Source: Thiotrichaceae bacterium (lineage in GTDB: Bacteria > Pseudomonadota > Gammaproteobacteria > Beggiatoales > Beggiatoaceae). From it: DNA of 64,000 nt. The DNA lies in NCBI GenBank assembly GCA_011391085.1, contig JAABRD010000001.1:62001-126000 (forward strand), given 5' to 3'. The translations under genes were made by a program, and so were the position numbers. Below, piece after piece: positions 18,098 through 27,758 of this stretch. How positions within the stretch are numbered: position 1 is the stretch's first letter; each line of letters begins with the position of its first letter. Below the pieces are notes generated by a model. The model saw only the letters and a program-made list of their open reading frames with translations, was not told the origin of the DNA and ran no database searches.

Positions 18098-19801
18098 ATG
18101 AAAAACTTTCTAACTGGTTTATTCCTACTCCTCACCGTTGCAGTCCACGGCGAAGAAATCAAAGAAGTCCCCGTGGTGACCATCCAGACCAATCTAGGTC
18201 CTATCGAAGTGGAACTTAACCCTGCCAAGTCTCCGGAAACGGTGGAAAACTTCCTCACTTACGTGAAAGATGGTTTTTACGAGGGCACTATTTTCCACCG
18301 CGTGATTGAAAGTTTCGTGGTTCAAGGTGGCGGATATACACCTGATTTCAAAAAGAAACCCACCCATGATCCGATTCCTAACGAAGCGGCTAATGGCTTG
18401 AAAAATGTGCGTGGTACAGTGGCAATGGCCCGCACTTCAGAACCTCATTCGGCTTCCTCCCAATTCTTTTTCAACGTCAAGGATAACAAATTTCTTGACT
18501 ACAAATCACAAACGCCTTCGGGGTTTGGATACTGTGTCTTTGGCAAAGTGGTGGAAGGGATGGAACTGGTGGACAAAATTTCGAAACTTCCTACCGATTC
18601 CGATGGTCCCTTTAGAAGAGACGTGCCACAAACAGCGGTGATTATTGAAGATGTTCGAGTCGCCTATGCACCGCCCACCAAATGGGTGATGGCAGCCCCG
18701 GAAAAATCTCCTCCCTCAGAAAAAAAGAAGGATAAACCGGAAATGCCTTCTATGATGGAAATGCAACAGGATATGTTGTCTGACATAGAGAATATCGAAG
18801 AAGAGAAAACAGAGAAAGCTAAGGAAACTAAAGAGGGTGCGACCACCGCCGCCAAAACTGATTCTACTGATTCTGCGGTAAAAGATAAAACTGCAGAGGA
18901 GACGGAGACGGCTAAGGCTGATAAAGGCAAGGCTGATAAAGGCAAAGCAGACACCGCCGACTCCAAATCTGAAACGGCAGACCAATCTGAAGAATCTCAA
19001 GGGGATGCCGCAGATGAAACAGATAACGCCGATCAAGCCAAGTCCGTAAGTAAAACGCCTCCCCCAGTGTCTGCAATAACCGATAAACCAGAGGACCGTT
19101 TAGATGACCAAGCCGCGGCTGACATAGAAGAGGATACGGGTTCTGACACAGACCCGTCTGCACCAGGTGTAAAACCTAAACCGTCCTCGTCTGAGATGCC
19201 TCAAAAGGTTGCCAAAGAGAAGGTTGCCAAAGAGGCAGGTGAAGAGGTTAGTGAATCAGAAGAGGTTGCCAAAGAGGCAGGTGAAGAGGTTAGTGAATCT
19301 GAAGAGGCTAAAGACTCTAGCGTGTCTAAAAGTGTCAAAGACTCCCCGAAATCCAACCTCAAAGATTCGGCAGAATCGGAAGCAGGGGCCGATGCCGCAA
19401 CCTCGGCGGATTCCAATGCAGATGATAATGCAGATGCAGAAACCCAAACGGATACCTCTACTTCTGCCAAAATCAAGCCGACAGAATCCAAGCCTGTGGA
19501 AGACGCAGTAGTAGAGGAAAAGGCAAAAGGCGTGGAGAAAAACGCCAAGAATGCGGCGACGGAAGAGGAAAAAGCAGACGACGCCGAGACCGGCAAACAG
19601 GCCGAAAAATCGGAAGTTACTCGGTCTGCTATGGCAATCTCTAATGCAACAAACAGGGTGGATGTCACCGAAGAGGAGGAAAAACCGACGGACACCGTAG
19701 CTAAGGTGACACCTAAACCGGCGGTTAAAACACCGCCTCCAGGGGCGAAACCACCTGATTCACCCACACTGCCAGATAAGCCGGAACCACTGGCGAATTA
19801 A
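18098..19801 (+). CDS. Secreted cyclophilin-type peptidyl-prolyl isomerase with long acidic tail
   Basis: Residues 1-18 are a signal peptide ending VHG-EE. Residues about 23-195 form a cyclophilin domain with FHRVIESFVVQGGG, MARTSEPHSASSQFFFNV and GYCVFGKVVEGMELVDKI, which hold the active-site Arg, Phe, Gln and the usual substrate pocket; it should catalyse prolyl cis-trans isomerisation outside the cytoplasm. Residues about 205-567 are a low-complexity Lys/Glu/Ala/Ser/Asp tail with internal repeats such as ADKGKADKGKAD and two copies of VAKEAGEEVSESEE, ending Pro-rich. The tail is presumably disordered and may bind the wall or metal ions. The cyclophilin domain closely resembles the cytoplasmic one encoded next, so the pair probably arose by duplication. 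Confidence 0.88.
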   Translation: MKNFLTGLFLLLTVAVHGEEIKEVPVVTIQTNLGPIEVELNPAKSPETVENFLTYVKDGFYEGTIFHRVIESFVVQGGGYTPDFKKKPTHDPIPNEAANGLKNVRGTVAMARTSEPHSASSQFFFNVKDNKFLDYKSQTPSGFGYCVFGKVVEGMELVDKISKLPTDSDGPFRRDVPQTAVIIEDVRVAYAPPTKWVMAAPEKSPPSEKKKDKPEMPSMMEMQQDMLSDIENIEEEKTEKAKETKEGATTAAKTDSTDSAVKDKTAEETETAKADKGKADKGKADTADSKSETADQSEESQGDAADETDNADQAKSVSKTPPPVSAITDKPEDRLDDQAAADIEEDTGSDTDPSAPGVKPKPSSSEMPQKVAKEKVAKEAGEEVSESEEVAKEAGEEVSESEEAKDSSVSKSVKDSPKSNLKDSAESEAGADAATSADSNADDNADAETQTDTSTSAKIKPTESKPVEDAVVEEKAKGVEKNAKNAATEEEKADDAETGKQAEKSEVTRSAMAISNATNRVDVTEEEEKPTDTVAKVTPKPAVKTPPPGAKPPDSPTLPDKPEPLAN

Positions 19802-19824
19802 GGCCGCGGCTGTACCTCAGAAGA

Positions 19825-19873
19825 CCAGGAATCCTTCGCTGTGCTTTGACAAAGCGACGCTTTGGACTCCTGG
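19825..19873. repeat. Family G palindrome
   Basis: CCAGGAATCC...GGACTCCTGG with inner GCTTTGACAAAGC, placed between the two cyclophilin genes. Confidence 0.7.
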
Positions 19874-19924
19874 ACCTGGACTATTATTTATTAACCACAC
19901 TATAGGAAATTTTCCACCATACCC

Positions 19925-20428
19925 ATGCAAAAAGTCAAACTCAAAACCAATCATGGTACTATTGTCCTCCAACTCAATTCTGAAGAAGCCCCCAAAACGG
20001 TTGAAAACTTCTTGAATTATGTTAATTCGGGCTTCTACAACGGCACTCTCTTCCATCGCGTCATTAACAATTTTATGATTCAAGGGGGAGGAATGTTACC
20101 TGGGATGCGGGAGAAAAACACTCGTCCACCGATTCAAAATGAAGCCAACAATGGTTTACCTAACAAAGTGGGTTCCGTTGCGATGGCACGTACTTCTGAC
20201 CCACACTCTGCCACCTCCCAATTTTTTATTAACGTGGCAGATAACACGTTCCTCAATCACACCGCACCAACTGCACAAGGCTGGGGCTATTGTGTGTTCG
20301 GTGAAGTGGTCGAAGGATTGGAAATTGTGAACAAAATCAAGATGGTATCCACCACCAATCGCGGTTTTCATAAAGACGTTCCCAAAGAAGATGTCTTCAT
20401 TGAAGAAGCCGAGGTTGTTCAAGACTAA
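19925..20428 (+). CDS. ppiB: Cytoplasmic peptidyl-prolyl cis-trans isomerase B
   Basis: A 167-residue single-domain cyclophilin with no signal peptide. [33 protein letters not shown] and [18 protein letters not shown] are the conserved catalytic and binding segments. It catalyses proline isomerisation during protein folding in the cytoplasm. The length equals that of E. coli PpiB. lpxH starts 17 nt after its stop, the order known from E. coli, which supports both the assignment and a gammaproteobacterial origin. Confidence 0.95.
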   Translation: MQKVKLKTNHGTIVLQLNSEEAPKTVENFLNYVNSGFYNGTLFHRVINNFMIQGGGMLPGMREKNTRPPIQNEANNGLPNKVGSVAMARTSDPHSATSQFFINVADNTFLNHTAPTAQGWGYCVFGEVVEGLEIVNKIKMVSTTNRGFHKDVPKEDVFIEEAEVVQD

Positions 20429-20445
20429 CGGTTTTCAAATTGGCC

Positions 20446-21177
20446 ATGTCGGAAACCCTCTTCATTGCTGACGTTCATCTTAACCACCAACGCCCTGCGA
20501 TAATGCACTTGTTTTTGCAATTTTTAGCCACTCGTGCCAAACAAGCGGAGGCGTTATATATCTTAGGTGACTTGTTTGAAGTGTGGATTGGTGATGATGA
20601 CGACGAACCCCTCTCTCAAAACATCTTGACGGCCTTGCGCCATCTCACTGACCAGGGAACTTATCTCTACGTCATGCCTGGCAATCGCGATTTTTTATTG
20701 GGCCAAACCTTTGAGAAGGCCACAGGATGTACCTTAATTGCAGATCCCACCGTGCTAGAAATCTATGGTATACCAACCTTATTGATGCACGGTGACAGTT
20801 TATGTACATTAGACGTGGCCTATCAAACTTTTCGTTCCCAGGTACGGGCACCACTTTGGCAACAACAATTTTTGGCCCAACCGTTGACTCAACGGCGACA
20901 GTTGGCCCAACAAGCCCGTTCCCACAGCAACGCCCATACTCATCAAAGTGCGGCAAAAATCATGGATGTGACACCTTCGGAAGTGTTGAAGGCCATGACC
21001 CACGCTGGCGTTTCTCAGTTAATTCACGGCCACACTCATCGTCCTGCGGTGCATTCATTGACCCTTGCAGGAAAACCTGCTTATCGTAAAGTCGTCGGAG
21101 ATTGGCGAGAACAAGGGACGGTGATAATAAGTTGTACAATGGGGGGATGTCAGTTGATAAATTATGGGCGGTTTTAA
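20446..21177 (+). CDS. lpxH: UDP-2,3-diacylglucosamine diphosphatase
   Basis: Cleaves UDP-2,3-diacylglucosamine to lipid X and UMP, the fourth step of lipid A synthesis, at the inner face of the cytoplasmic membrane. Metallophosphatase motifs are all visible: FIADVHLNHQRP (residues 5-16), LGDLFEVWIGDD, PGNRDFLL, MHGDSLC and HGHTHRPAVH. Of the alternative starts, ATG at 20446 (MSETLFIADVHL) gives a 243-residue protein matching the family length; an in-frame TTG two codons earlier is less likely. It shows that the organism makes lipopolysaccharide-type lipid A. Confidence 0.95.
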   Translation: MSETLFIADVHLNHQRPAIMHLFLQFLATRAKQAEALYILGDLFEVWIGDDDDEPLSQNILTALRHLTDQGTYLYVMPGNRDFLLGQTFEKATGCTLIADPTVLEIYGIPTLLMHGDSLCTLDVAYQTFRSQVRAPLWQQQFLAQPLTQRRQLAQQARSHSNAHTHQSAAKIMDVTPSEVLKAMTHAGVSQLIHGHTHRPAVHSLTLAGKPAYRKVVGDWREQGTVIISCTMGGCQLINYGRF

Positions 21178-21506
21178 TAGCAGATAGCGGAGAGTGCAGG
21201 GTAAATTATGTCGGGCTAGAGGCTTTAGGAAACTGACAGATGGATTAGAGGCTTTAGCCGGTGAGGGCTTTGCAATTAACCGACAGGTGGACTAGAGGCT
21301 TTAGCCGGTGGGAGGCATTGCGATTTTAATTCTGTTCGGCCCCCACCGGCTAAAGCCTTTAGTCCACCGCGATGTTAATTTTTTTGCCACTTCAACTCCT
21401 CAACGCCTACCGGCTAAAGCCTCTAGTCCACCCTAATTTTTCCACTCTCCACTATCCGTTATCCACTATCCACTATCCACTAAGTCCACTCTCTACTAAA
21501 TAAAAA
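21178..21506. repeat. Intergenic cluster of GGCTTTAGCCGG palindromes and ATCCACT repeats
   Basis: Several copies of GGACTAGAGGCTTTAGCCGG and its complement lie between about 21210 and 21430. A 7-bp tandem repeat, ATCCACT, follows at about 21450-21483. The same heptamer in the opposite direction occurs at 55673-55744. No gene is seen. Confidence 0.7.
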
Positions 21507-24500
21507 ATGTTCGCTTTAGCCGGTTACAATATTCTCGAAGAACTTTATCATAACACGAAAACGATTGTGTACCGTGCCATTTTTGAACGGGACAACAGTT
21601 CGGTTATCATCAAAATTTTAAATGCTGACTACCCCTCGCCCCAAGAGTTGACTAAATTGAGATATGAGTATGAACTCACTCAAAAAATCAAATCTGCCGG
21701 GGTCATGAAGTCGTATCGACTCGAACCCTATCATAATAGTCTGGCCTTGGTGTTGGAGGACTTTGGCGGAAAATCGCTTCGAGACGTAATGGCCCGGCAT
21801 CCTTTGGACCTGGTCACGATTTTGAAGTTAGCCATTCAACTTGCCGAGACGTTAGGGGAGCTCCATAAACAGCAAATTATTCATAAGGATGTTAAACCGG
21901 ATAATATCATTTTCAATAGTGACACCGGTCAAGTCAAATTCACGGACTTTAGCATCTCCTCCCAAGGCTTCAGTGAGGGACAATCAGCCAGTTCTCCGTA
22001 CACTTTAGAAGGCACTCTCGCGTATATGTCCCCCGAACAAACCGGGCGAATGAATAGAAAGGTCGATTATCGTAGCGATTTTTACTCGTTAGGTGTGACT
22101 CTGTATGAATTAATAGCAAGTCGACTGCCGTTTGAGTCTAATGACCCGTTGGAATTGATTCACTGTCATCTGGCTAAACTGCCTGTGCTTCCGCATCTGT
22201 TAAACTCAGCGATACCTGTGTCGTTGTCTGGTATCATACTGAAATTATTAGAAAAAAATGCTGAACATCGGTATCAAAGTGCCCTTGGTTTAAAGACCGA
22301 TTTACAAATTTGTCTTCATCAACTTCAAACGATTGGAAGAGTGGAAGAGTTTGTCTGTGGACAATATGATATTATAGACAAGTTCCAGATACCTCAAAAA
22401 CTCTATGGCAGAACGACAGAGATACAAACGTTACTGACCACTTTTAATCAAGTGTGCCAAGGTAAACCGGAAATGTTGCTAATTTCTGGCTATTCTGGAA
22501 TCGGTAAAACGTCGCTGATTCAAGAAATTTACAAGCCCATCACGGCCAAACGTGGATATTTTATCATGGGCAAATTTGACCAGTTTCAACGCAATATTCC
22601 CTACAGTGCGCTTCTCAAAGCGTTTACCGAGTTAGTGAAACAATTGTTGGTAGAAACAGAAACCGTTCTGGCCCGGTGGCGCGAAAAACTTTTAGCCAGT
22701 CTTGGTATCAACGCCCAAGTGATTATCGATGTCATCCCAGAAGTCGAATTGATTGTTGGCAAACAACTTCCCGTGCCAGAGTTACCGCCAGCCCAAGCCA
22801 AAAATCGTTTTAACTTGGTTTTTCAAAACTTCATTAAGGTGTTCACCAAAGTCGAACACCCCTTGGTACTGTTCCTGGATGATTTACAATGGGCCGATAC
22901 AGCCAGTCTTAATTTCTTGCAACTGTTAGTCACCACGAGGGAAAATCACTATTTATTTGTCATTGGGGCATATCGTGACAATGAAGTTAATAGTAGCCAT
23001 CCAGTATGGCAGATGAAAGAAGAGATTCAACAAGCCGGCATTCTGATTCAACAGATTTATCTTGCCCCCTGGGAGGTTGCCACCATCAATCAACTTCTCC
23101 TGGACATGTTCAATGCTTCCTCAGAAGAAACGCAACACCTGGCCGACTTAGTCTTCCTCAAAACGCAGGGCAATCCTTTTTTTGTCAACGAATTTTTAAA
23201 ATCTCTTCATACCGAAGGACTGATTTACTTCGAATTATCTTCTCCCTCACCCCCGGCCCCTCTCCCAGAGGGAGAGGGGAGTATGGCGAGACCAATGGTT
23301 TTCTCCCTTCTCCCTCTGGGAGAGGGGCCGGGGGTGAGGGCCGCGGCCCCCGGTTGGCGTTGGAATCTAACTCAAATTCAGGCACGAGACATAACCGATA
23401 ACGTTGTCGAATTGCTAATGGTCAAAATTCGCAAACTCTCTCCGAAAACGCAAGAAGTATTGCAATTGGCCGCTTGTGTGGGGAGTTTTTTTCAAATGGA
23501 GACTTTAAAACTGATTTCCGAGAAATCCTTAAATAGCACCATAATGTCGCTTCAAGAAGCCGTTGCGGAAGGGTTTATTTTGCCTTTGACCCAAAGTAAT
23601 TTTCAGTTTGCCATATTTTGCAGTACCATCTTAAAAACCACGGAAAACTACCAGCTTACGGATGAATATAAATTTGCCCATGACCGGATTCGGCAAGCGG
23701 CCTATTCTCTGATGTCCTCGGCCCAACGGCAATCTTGTCATAGTAAAATTGGACGCATTTTGTTACACAGCACTTCTATAGAAAAACAAGAAGAACTGTT
23801 GTTCAATATCGTAAACCAACTTAATTTGGGACGCGAACTTCAAGATACGCAAGAGAAGAGAGACGAATTAGCCCAACTCAATTTGCGGGCCGGCCAAAAA
23901 GCCAAAGCCTCTGCTGCATTTGAAACTGCTTTGCGACACTTTAGGGTCGGAATAGAATTATTAGGAGAAGAGGGGTGGCAACGTCTCTACTCTATCGCTT
24001 TGTCTATAACGGTAGAAGCGGCTGAAATGGCTTACCTGACGGGCGAATTGGGGGACTTGGAAAACTTTATCGACACCGTGTTGCAACGGGCCCACTCATT
24101 GCTGGATAAAGTCAAAGTCTATGAAATTCGAATGCAGGCGTATAAGGCCCAAAACCAACCTCAACAAGCGGTGGAACTGGGGCTGTGGCTATTGAGGCAA
24201 TTGGGAGTCAAATTTCCCAAATATTCCTCTTCCCTAAACCTGACACGGAGTTATTGGCGAACCAAATGGGCCTTACGTGGCAAATCGGTGGCCCGTTTAG
24301 TGGACTTGCCCCCCATGCACGCACCGCAACTATTGGCCGCCATGCGCATCATGTTAAGCATCAGTCCCGCTGTCTATGCGATTCGCCCAGCGTTGTTGCC
24401 ATTGATTACGTTGACCCGTATTCAACTCTCGTTAAAACATGGAAATGCTTACGAATCGGCGCCTGCGTATGCCAGTTATGGCTACCTTCTGTGCGCTAGA

Positions 24501-26954
24501 GGAGACATTGAAACCGGTTTTCAATTTGGCCAACTGGCTTTGCAGTTGTTGGAAAAAAATCAGATGAAAGAACTGAAATCGAGAATTTTCCAAATTGTGC
24601 ATGGTGTGATAAACCATTATAAAAAGCCGTTGAGAAGCACTTTGAAACCGTTGCAAGAAGCCTATCAAAGTGGCCTGGAGACCGGGAATTTTGAATATGC
24701 GGCAATGTCTGCCACCACGTATGCGATGCACGCCTATTTAGCCGGCAAAGAATTGACCATCGTGGAACGAGAAATGGCCATGTACACCGAATCTTTTGTA
24801 CAACTCAAGCAGGAGGCGTCTTTGCAAGTGAATCATTTATATTGGCAAGCGATCTTAAATTTAAGAGGGTATAGTGAAAATCCAATTCGTTTGCAAGGCA
24901 AGGTGTATGATGAAGAGGAAATGTTACCACGACATCACAAAGCCCAAGCTAGAGGGTTAATTTTTCAAGTCTATACGCAAAAATTAATCTTAGGTTATCT
25001 ATTTGGTCAATATCCGGAAGCGTTTAAAAATACTCTGTTAGCTTCTCAACATATAGACGCCGTCATCGGTTCCCCGCTGGTGCCGTTGTTCCATTTTTAT
25101 GATTCACTGGCGCGATTAGCATGGTTTGAAAAGGGACCCAAAGTTGAACGCAAACAGACTTTAAAAATCGTGGCGTTCAACCAGAAACAAATGGAAGAGT
25201 GGGCACGTCATGCGCCGACGAATTATTTGCATAAATTTTATTTAGTGGAAGCCGAACGCGCACGGGTGTTGCATCGTGACGGTGACGCCAGAGAATGGTA
25301 TGACCAGGCGATTGCTTTGGCGCAAACACACGAGTATCTGAATGAAGAAGCTTTGGCCGCGGAGTTGACCGCGAAATTTTATTTAGCCAAAAGACACCCT
25401 AAACAAGCCCAAGTGTATCTGCGCGATGCCCATTATGCCTATTCACGTTGGGGGGCAACCGCAAAGGTCAAGGAGTTGGAACTGCGTTACCCGAAGCTGT
25501 TGACTCAACCATCAGCTTCTTCAACTCTACCATTGTCTTTCGAAACGTGTTCTCTCGTGCGTAATATTTCTTATGAAGTTCCTGAAGCGCGGTCTTCTGC
25601 GGTCCTGCAGGACCTGGCCAAGATGGCTACGACCACTATTCAAGGCGACCTGAGAGATTTTGATTTAAACACGGTATTCAAGGCTTCACAAGCGTTTGTC
25701 GGTGAAATCGTGCTAAAGCGTTTACTGGAAAAATTGATGACACTGGTCATTGAAAGTGCTGGGGCACAAACCGGTTTTCTGTTATTGGAACAACATGGCC
25801 AATGGACCGTTCACGCTAAGGCCACTGTTCACAGTCACGGCGTAGAAACGTCGCAATTAGGGTCTGTGGAACATCATGCAGAAGTGCCGGCGGGCATCGT
25901 TCATTATGTGGTTCGCACTAAAGAATATGTGGTGCTAAGTGATGCGACGGTGGCTACCAAATTTGCTAACGATTCCTACATTCAACAATATCAACCCAAG
26001 TCAGTATTATGTGCCCCGCTAGTGAATCAAGGTAAAACGATAGCCATTTTATATTTAGAAAATAATTTGGTGACCGGTGCCTTTACTCCCCAACGATTAG
26101 AATTGCTATATTTACTGTCTTCACAAATGGCCATAGCAATTGAAAATGCTAGGTTATATGCGGATTTGGAGGAGAAGGTTAAGGAACGTACCTTGGACAT
26201 TGCTGCCAAAAACTCAAAATTGATCGTTTTAAACGGACAATTGATAAAAGCCAATCAAGAAAAAAATGAGTTCCTCAGCATTGCGGCCCATGATTTGAAA
26301 AATCCCCTGGCCGCGATTCAAGGATTGGCAGAAATGATAGAAAGAGATTTTGATGAATTGCCTAAACCAGAGATTGTCGATTTGGCCAAAATGATTTCAA
26401 CCAGTTCTCAACAAATGTTTGAATTAATAAAAAATTTGTTGGATGTCAATCGCCTGGAATCCGGCAAACTCAACTTATCGTTAGGCGTTTTCAACATTTT
26501 GCCCGTCGTCGAATGGGTAGTCAATGGTTACAAGGACCGGGCTAAAACTAAAAATATCACTTTACATCTGGACCTCACTCAGTCAGAATATCTTGCCTTT
26601 GGCGATGAAAAAACCATTCGTCAGGTGTTAGACAATTTGATTTCGAATGCCGTTAAATATTCATCGCATAGTAAAAATATTTATATTCGGCTGATTCAAA
26701 CGAGACGCCATTTACGTTGTCAAATTCAAGACGAAGGCCCTGGTTTAAGTCTTGAAGACCAGCAAAAATTATTTGGCAAGTTCACACGTCTTACGCCGCA
26801 ACCCACGGGGGATGAAAATTCCACCGGGTTGGGTCTTTTCATTGTCAAAAAATTGGTTGAGGCAATGCAAGGGAAAGTATGGTGTGAAAGTGAGTTAGAG
26901 AGAGGATCAACATTTACAGTGGAATTGAGAACGGAAGGGGGGAATAATGAATAA
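21507..26954 (+). CDS. Trifunctional Ser/Thr kinase, AAA-type ATPase and GAF-sensor histidine kinase
   Basis: An 1815-residue signalling protein. Residues about 6-270 are a eukaryote-type kinase with HKDVKPDN (126-133) and DFS (147-149) in place of DFG. An ATPase of the AAA_16/STAND kind follows, with Walker A GYSGIGKT (328-335) and Walker B LVLFLDDLQWAD near 452-463. Residues about 760-1330 are helical TPR-like repeats. A GAF domain (about 1395-1555) and a coiled coil lead to a histidine kinase with phospho-acceptor His1595 (AAHDLKNP), an N-box VLDNLISNAVKY and GLGLFIVKKL. Such proteins occur in cyanobacteria and large sulfur bacteria; targets are unknown. A family D palindrome lies in frame at residues about 580-612 and appears as a PAPLPEGEG peptide. 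No partner regulator gene is adjacent. Confidence 0.9.
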   Translation: MFALAGYNILEELYHNTKTIVYRAIFERDNSSVIIKILNADYPSPQELTKLRYEYELTQKIKSAGVMKSYRLEPYHNSLALVLEDFGGKSLRDVMARHPLDLVTILKLAIQLAETLGELHKQQIIHKDVKPDNIIFNSDTGQVKFTDFSISSQGFSEGQSASSPYTLEGTLAYMSPEQTGRMNRKVDYRSDFYSLGVTLYELIASRLPFESNDPLELIHCHLAKLPVLPHLLNSAIPVSLSGIILKLLEKNAEHRYQSALGLKTDLQICLHQLQTIGRVEEFVCGQYDIIDKFQIPQKLYGRTTEIQTLLTTFNQVCQGKPEMLLISGYSGIGKTSLIQEIYKPITAKRGYFIMGKFDQFQRNIPYSALLKAFTELVKQLLVETETVLARWREKLLASLGINAQVIIDVIPEVELIVGKQLPVPELPPAQAKNRFNLVFQNFIKVFTKVEHPLVLFLDDLQWADTASLNFLQLLVTTRENHYLFVIGAYRDNEVNSSHPVWQMKEEIQQAGILIQQIYLAPWEVATINQLLLDMFNASSEETQHLADLVFLKTQGNPFFVNEFLKSLHTEGLIYFELSSPSPPAPLPEGEGSMARPMVFSLLPLGEGPGVRAAAPGWRWNLTQIQARDITDNVVELLMVKIRKLSPKTQEVLQLAACVGSFFQMETLKLISEKSLNSTIMSLQEAVAEGFILPLTQSNFQFAIFCSTILKTTENYQLTDEYKFAHDRIRQAAYSLMSSAQRQSCHSKIGRILLHSTSIEKQEELLFNIVNQLNLGRELQDTQEKRDELAQLNLRAGQKAKASAAFETALRHFRVGIELLGEEGWQRLYSIALSITVEAAEMAYLTGELGDLENFIDTVLQRAHSLLDKVKVYEIRMQAYKAQNQPQQAVELGLWLLRQLGVKFPKYSSSLNLTRSYWRTKWALRGKSVARLVDLPPMHAPQLLAAMRIMLSISPAVYAIRPALLPLITLTRIQLSLKHGNAYESAPAYASYGYLLCARGDIETGFQFGQLALQLLEKNQMKELKSRIFQIVHGVINHYKKPLRSTLKPLQEAYQSGLETGNFEYAAMSATTYAMHAYLAGKELTIVEREMAMYTESFVQLKQEASLQVNHLYWQAILNLRGYSENPIRLQGKVYDEEEMLPRHHKAQARGLIFQVYTQKLILGYLFGQYPEAFKNTLLASQHIDAVIGSPLVPLFHFYDSLARLAWFEKGPKVERKQTLKIVAFNQKQMEEWARHAPTNYLHKFYLVEAERARVLHRDGDAREWYDQAIALAQTHEYLNEEALAAELTAKFYLAKRHPKQAQVYLRDAHYAYSRWGATAKVKELELRYPKLLTQPSASSTLPLSFETCSLVRNISYEVPEARSSAVLQDLAKMATTTIQGDLRDFDLNTVFKASQAFVGEIVLKRLLEKLMTLVIESAGAQTGFLLLEQHGQWTVHAKATVHSHGVETSQLGSVEHHAEVPAGIVHYVVRTKEYVVLSDATVATKFANDSYIQQYQPKSVLCAPLVNQGKTIAILYLENNLVTGAFTPQRLELLYLLSSQMAIAIENARLYADLEEKVKERTLDIAAKNSKLIVLNGQLIKANQEKNEFLSIAAHDLKNPLAAIQGLAEMIERDFDELPKPEIVDLAKMISTSSQQMFELIKNLLDVNRLESGKLNLSLGVFNILPVVEWVVNGYKDRAKTKNITLHLDLTQSEYLAFGDEKTIRQVLDNLISNAVKYSSHSKNIYIRLIQTRRHLRCQIQDEGPGLSLEDQQKLFGKFTRLTPQPTGDENSTGLGLFIVKKLVEAMQGKVWCESELERGSTFTVELRTEGGNNE
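23244..23340. repeat. Family D palindrome inserted in frame in a coding region
   Basis: The 97-bp palindrome CCCTCACCCCCGG...GGTGAGGG is the same length as the intergenic copy at 51313-51409. Here it is translated as SPSPPAPLPEGEG and LLPLGEGPGVR in the kinase-ATPase protein, between LIYFE and GWRWNLTQIQ, which are normally close together in this family. Confidence 0.88.
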
Positions 26955-26990
26955 TGAATAATGGAAAATGGAGAATGGAAAACACCTGGC

Positions 26991-27048
26991 TGGACTGGAG
27001 GCTTTAGCCGGTGACGTACCCCTGCCACCGGCTGAAGCCTCTAGTCCA
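26991..27048. repeat. GGACTGGAGGCTTTAGCCGG palindrome
   Basis: Complementary arms TGGACTGGAGGCTTTAGCC and GGCTGAAGCCTCTAGTCCA lie between the giant kinase and the ferritin-like gene. Flanked by AATGAATA and TTTTCTA simple repeats. Confidence 0.75.
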
Positions 27049-27097
27049 TTTTCTATTTTCCATTTTCTATTTTCTATTATTTTTAAGGAGAACATGT

Positions 27098-27607
27098 ATG
27101 AATGACCAAAATAAACTTCTTCAAGAAGGTGACAATTATCAAGAATTAAAAAGCCAAGCTAGCGTCGGCGATATTTTAAAAATGGCCTGTTCGTTTGAAC
27201 AGACCGCTTTTACTTTTTATAGTTCGCTGACTCACAAAGTCGACCAACGTTTACGTCCTCTTGTACAAGAATTGGCTACTGAGGAAAGAGGTCACTTTGA
27301 GTTGTTTCAAGGTTTGGGCAGGCATCCTCATACGTTGGCACATATTGCAGACCTAATTAAAACGCCACCTAGTCATCTGCGTTTTACCAATTACCTGCAA
27401 AGGCCACCGCAACTGGCCGAATTTGCCAGTGATCAAGCCATTTTGTTGTATGCGATAGGACGTGAACAGGCGGCTATGGAACAGTATTCGGCATTGGCCG
27501 AGGAGACTGAAGGACCTTTGCAAGATTTGTTTTATTATTTGGCCCATGAGGAGTTTGAACATCAACAGAAGTTGCAAGGGCGTTATGAGGAATTGGTGGG
27601 AGTCTAA
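27098..27607 (+). CDS. Ferritin-like (rubrerythrin-type) diiron protein
   Basis: A 169-residue four-helix protein with two Glu/His iron-binding helices: SFEQTAFTFYSSL with ELATEERGHFELF, and GREQAAMEQYSALAEE with YLAHEEFEHQQKL. The spacing matches the rubrerythrin-like ferritin superfamily. It lacks a C-terminal rubredoxin CXXC, so it is the erythrin-only kind, probably handling peroxide or iron in the cytoplasm. I start at 27098 because AAGGAG stands 7 nt upstream; the longer frame from 27011 runs through a repeat. It follows the giant kinase on the same strand by 143 nt. Confidence 0.8.
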   Translation: MNDQNKLLQEGDNYQELKSQASVGDILKMACSFEQTAFTFYSSLTHKVDQRLRPLVQELATEERGHFELFQGLGRHPHTLAHIADLIKTPPSHLRFTNYLQRPPQLAEFASDQAILLYAIGREQAAMEQYSALAEETEGPLQDLFYYLAHEEFEHQQKLQGRYEELVGV

Positions 27608-27640
27608 GACTAAACTACCTGACGTAGTGAACGAATTTGC

Positions 27641-27750
27641 CGTTGGAGTCCGGAATTTATTCCGTTGGAGTCCGGAATTTATTCCGTTGGAGTCCGGAAT
27701 TTATTCCGTTGGAGTCCGGAATTTATTCCGTTGGAGTCCGGAATTTATTC
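27641..27750. repeat. Tandem array of five 22-bp units
   Basis: Five identical copies of CGTTGGAGTCCGGAATTTAT plus TC, at 27641, 27663, 27685, 27707 and 27729. The unit is not a multiple of three, so any reading frame rotates through it; I take it as noncoding. Its core TTGGAGTCCGGAATT is the reverse complement of the core of the next array. Confidence 0.92.
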
Positions 27751-27758
27751 CGTTTCAA

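Noticed and set aside
19201-19767. 188-residue antisense protein opposite the cyclophilin tail
   Set aside because: Ser/Ala-rich antisense shadow of a low-complexity acidic tail.
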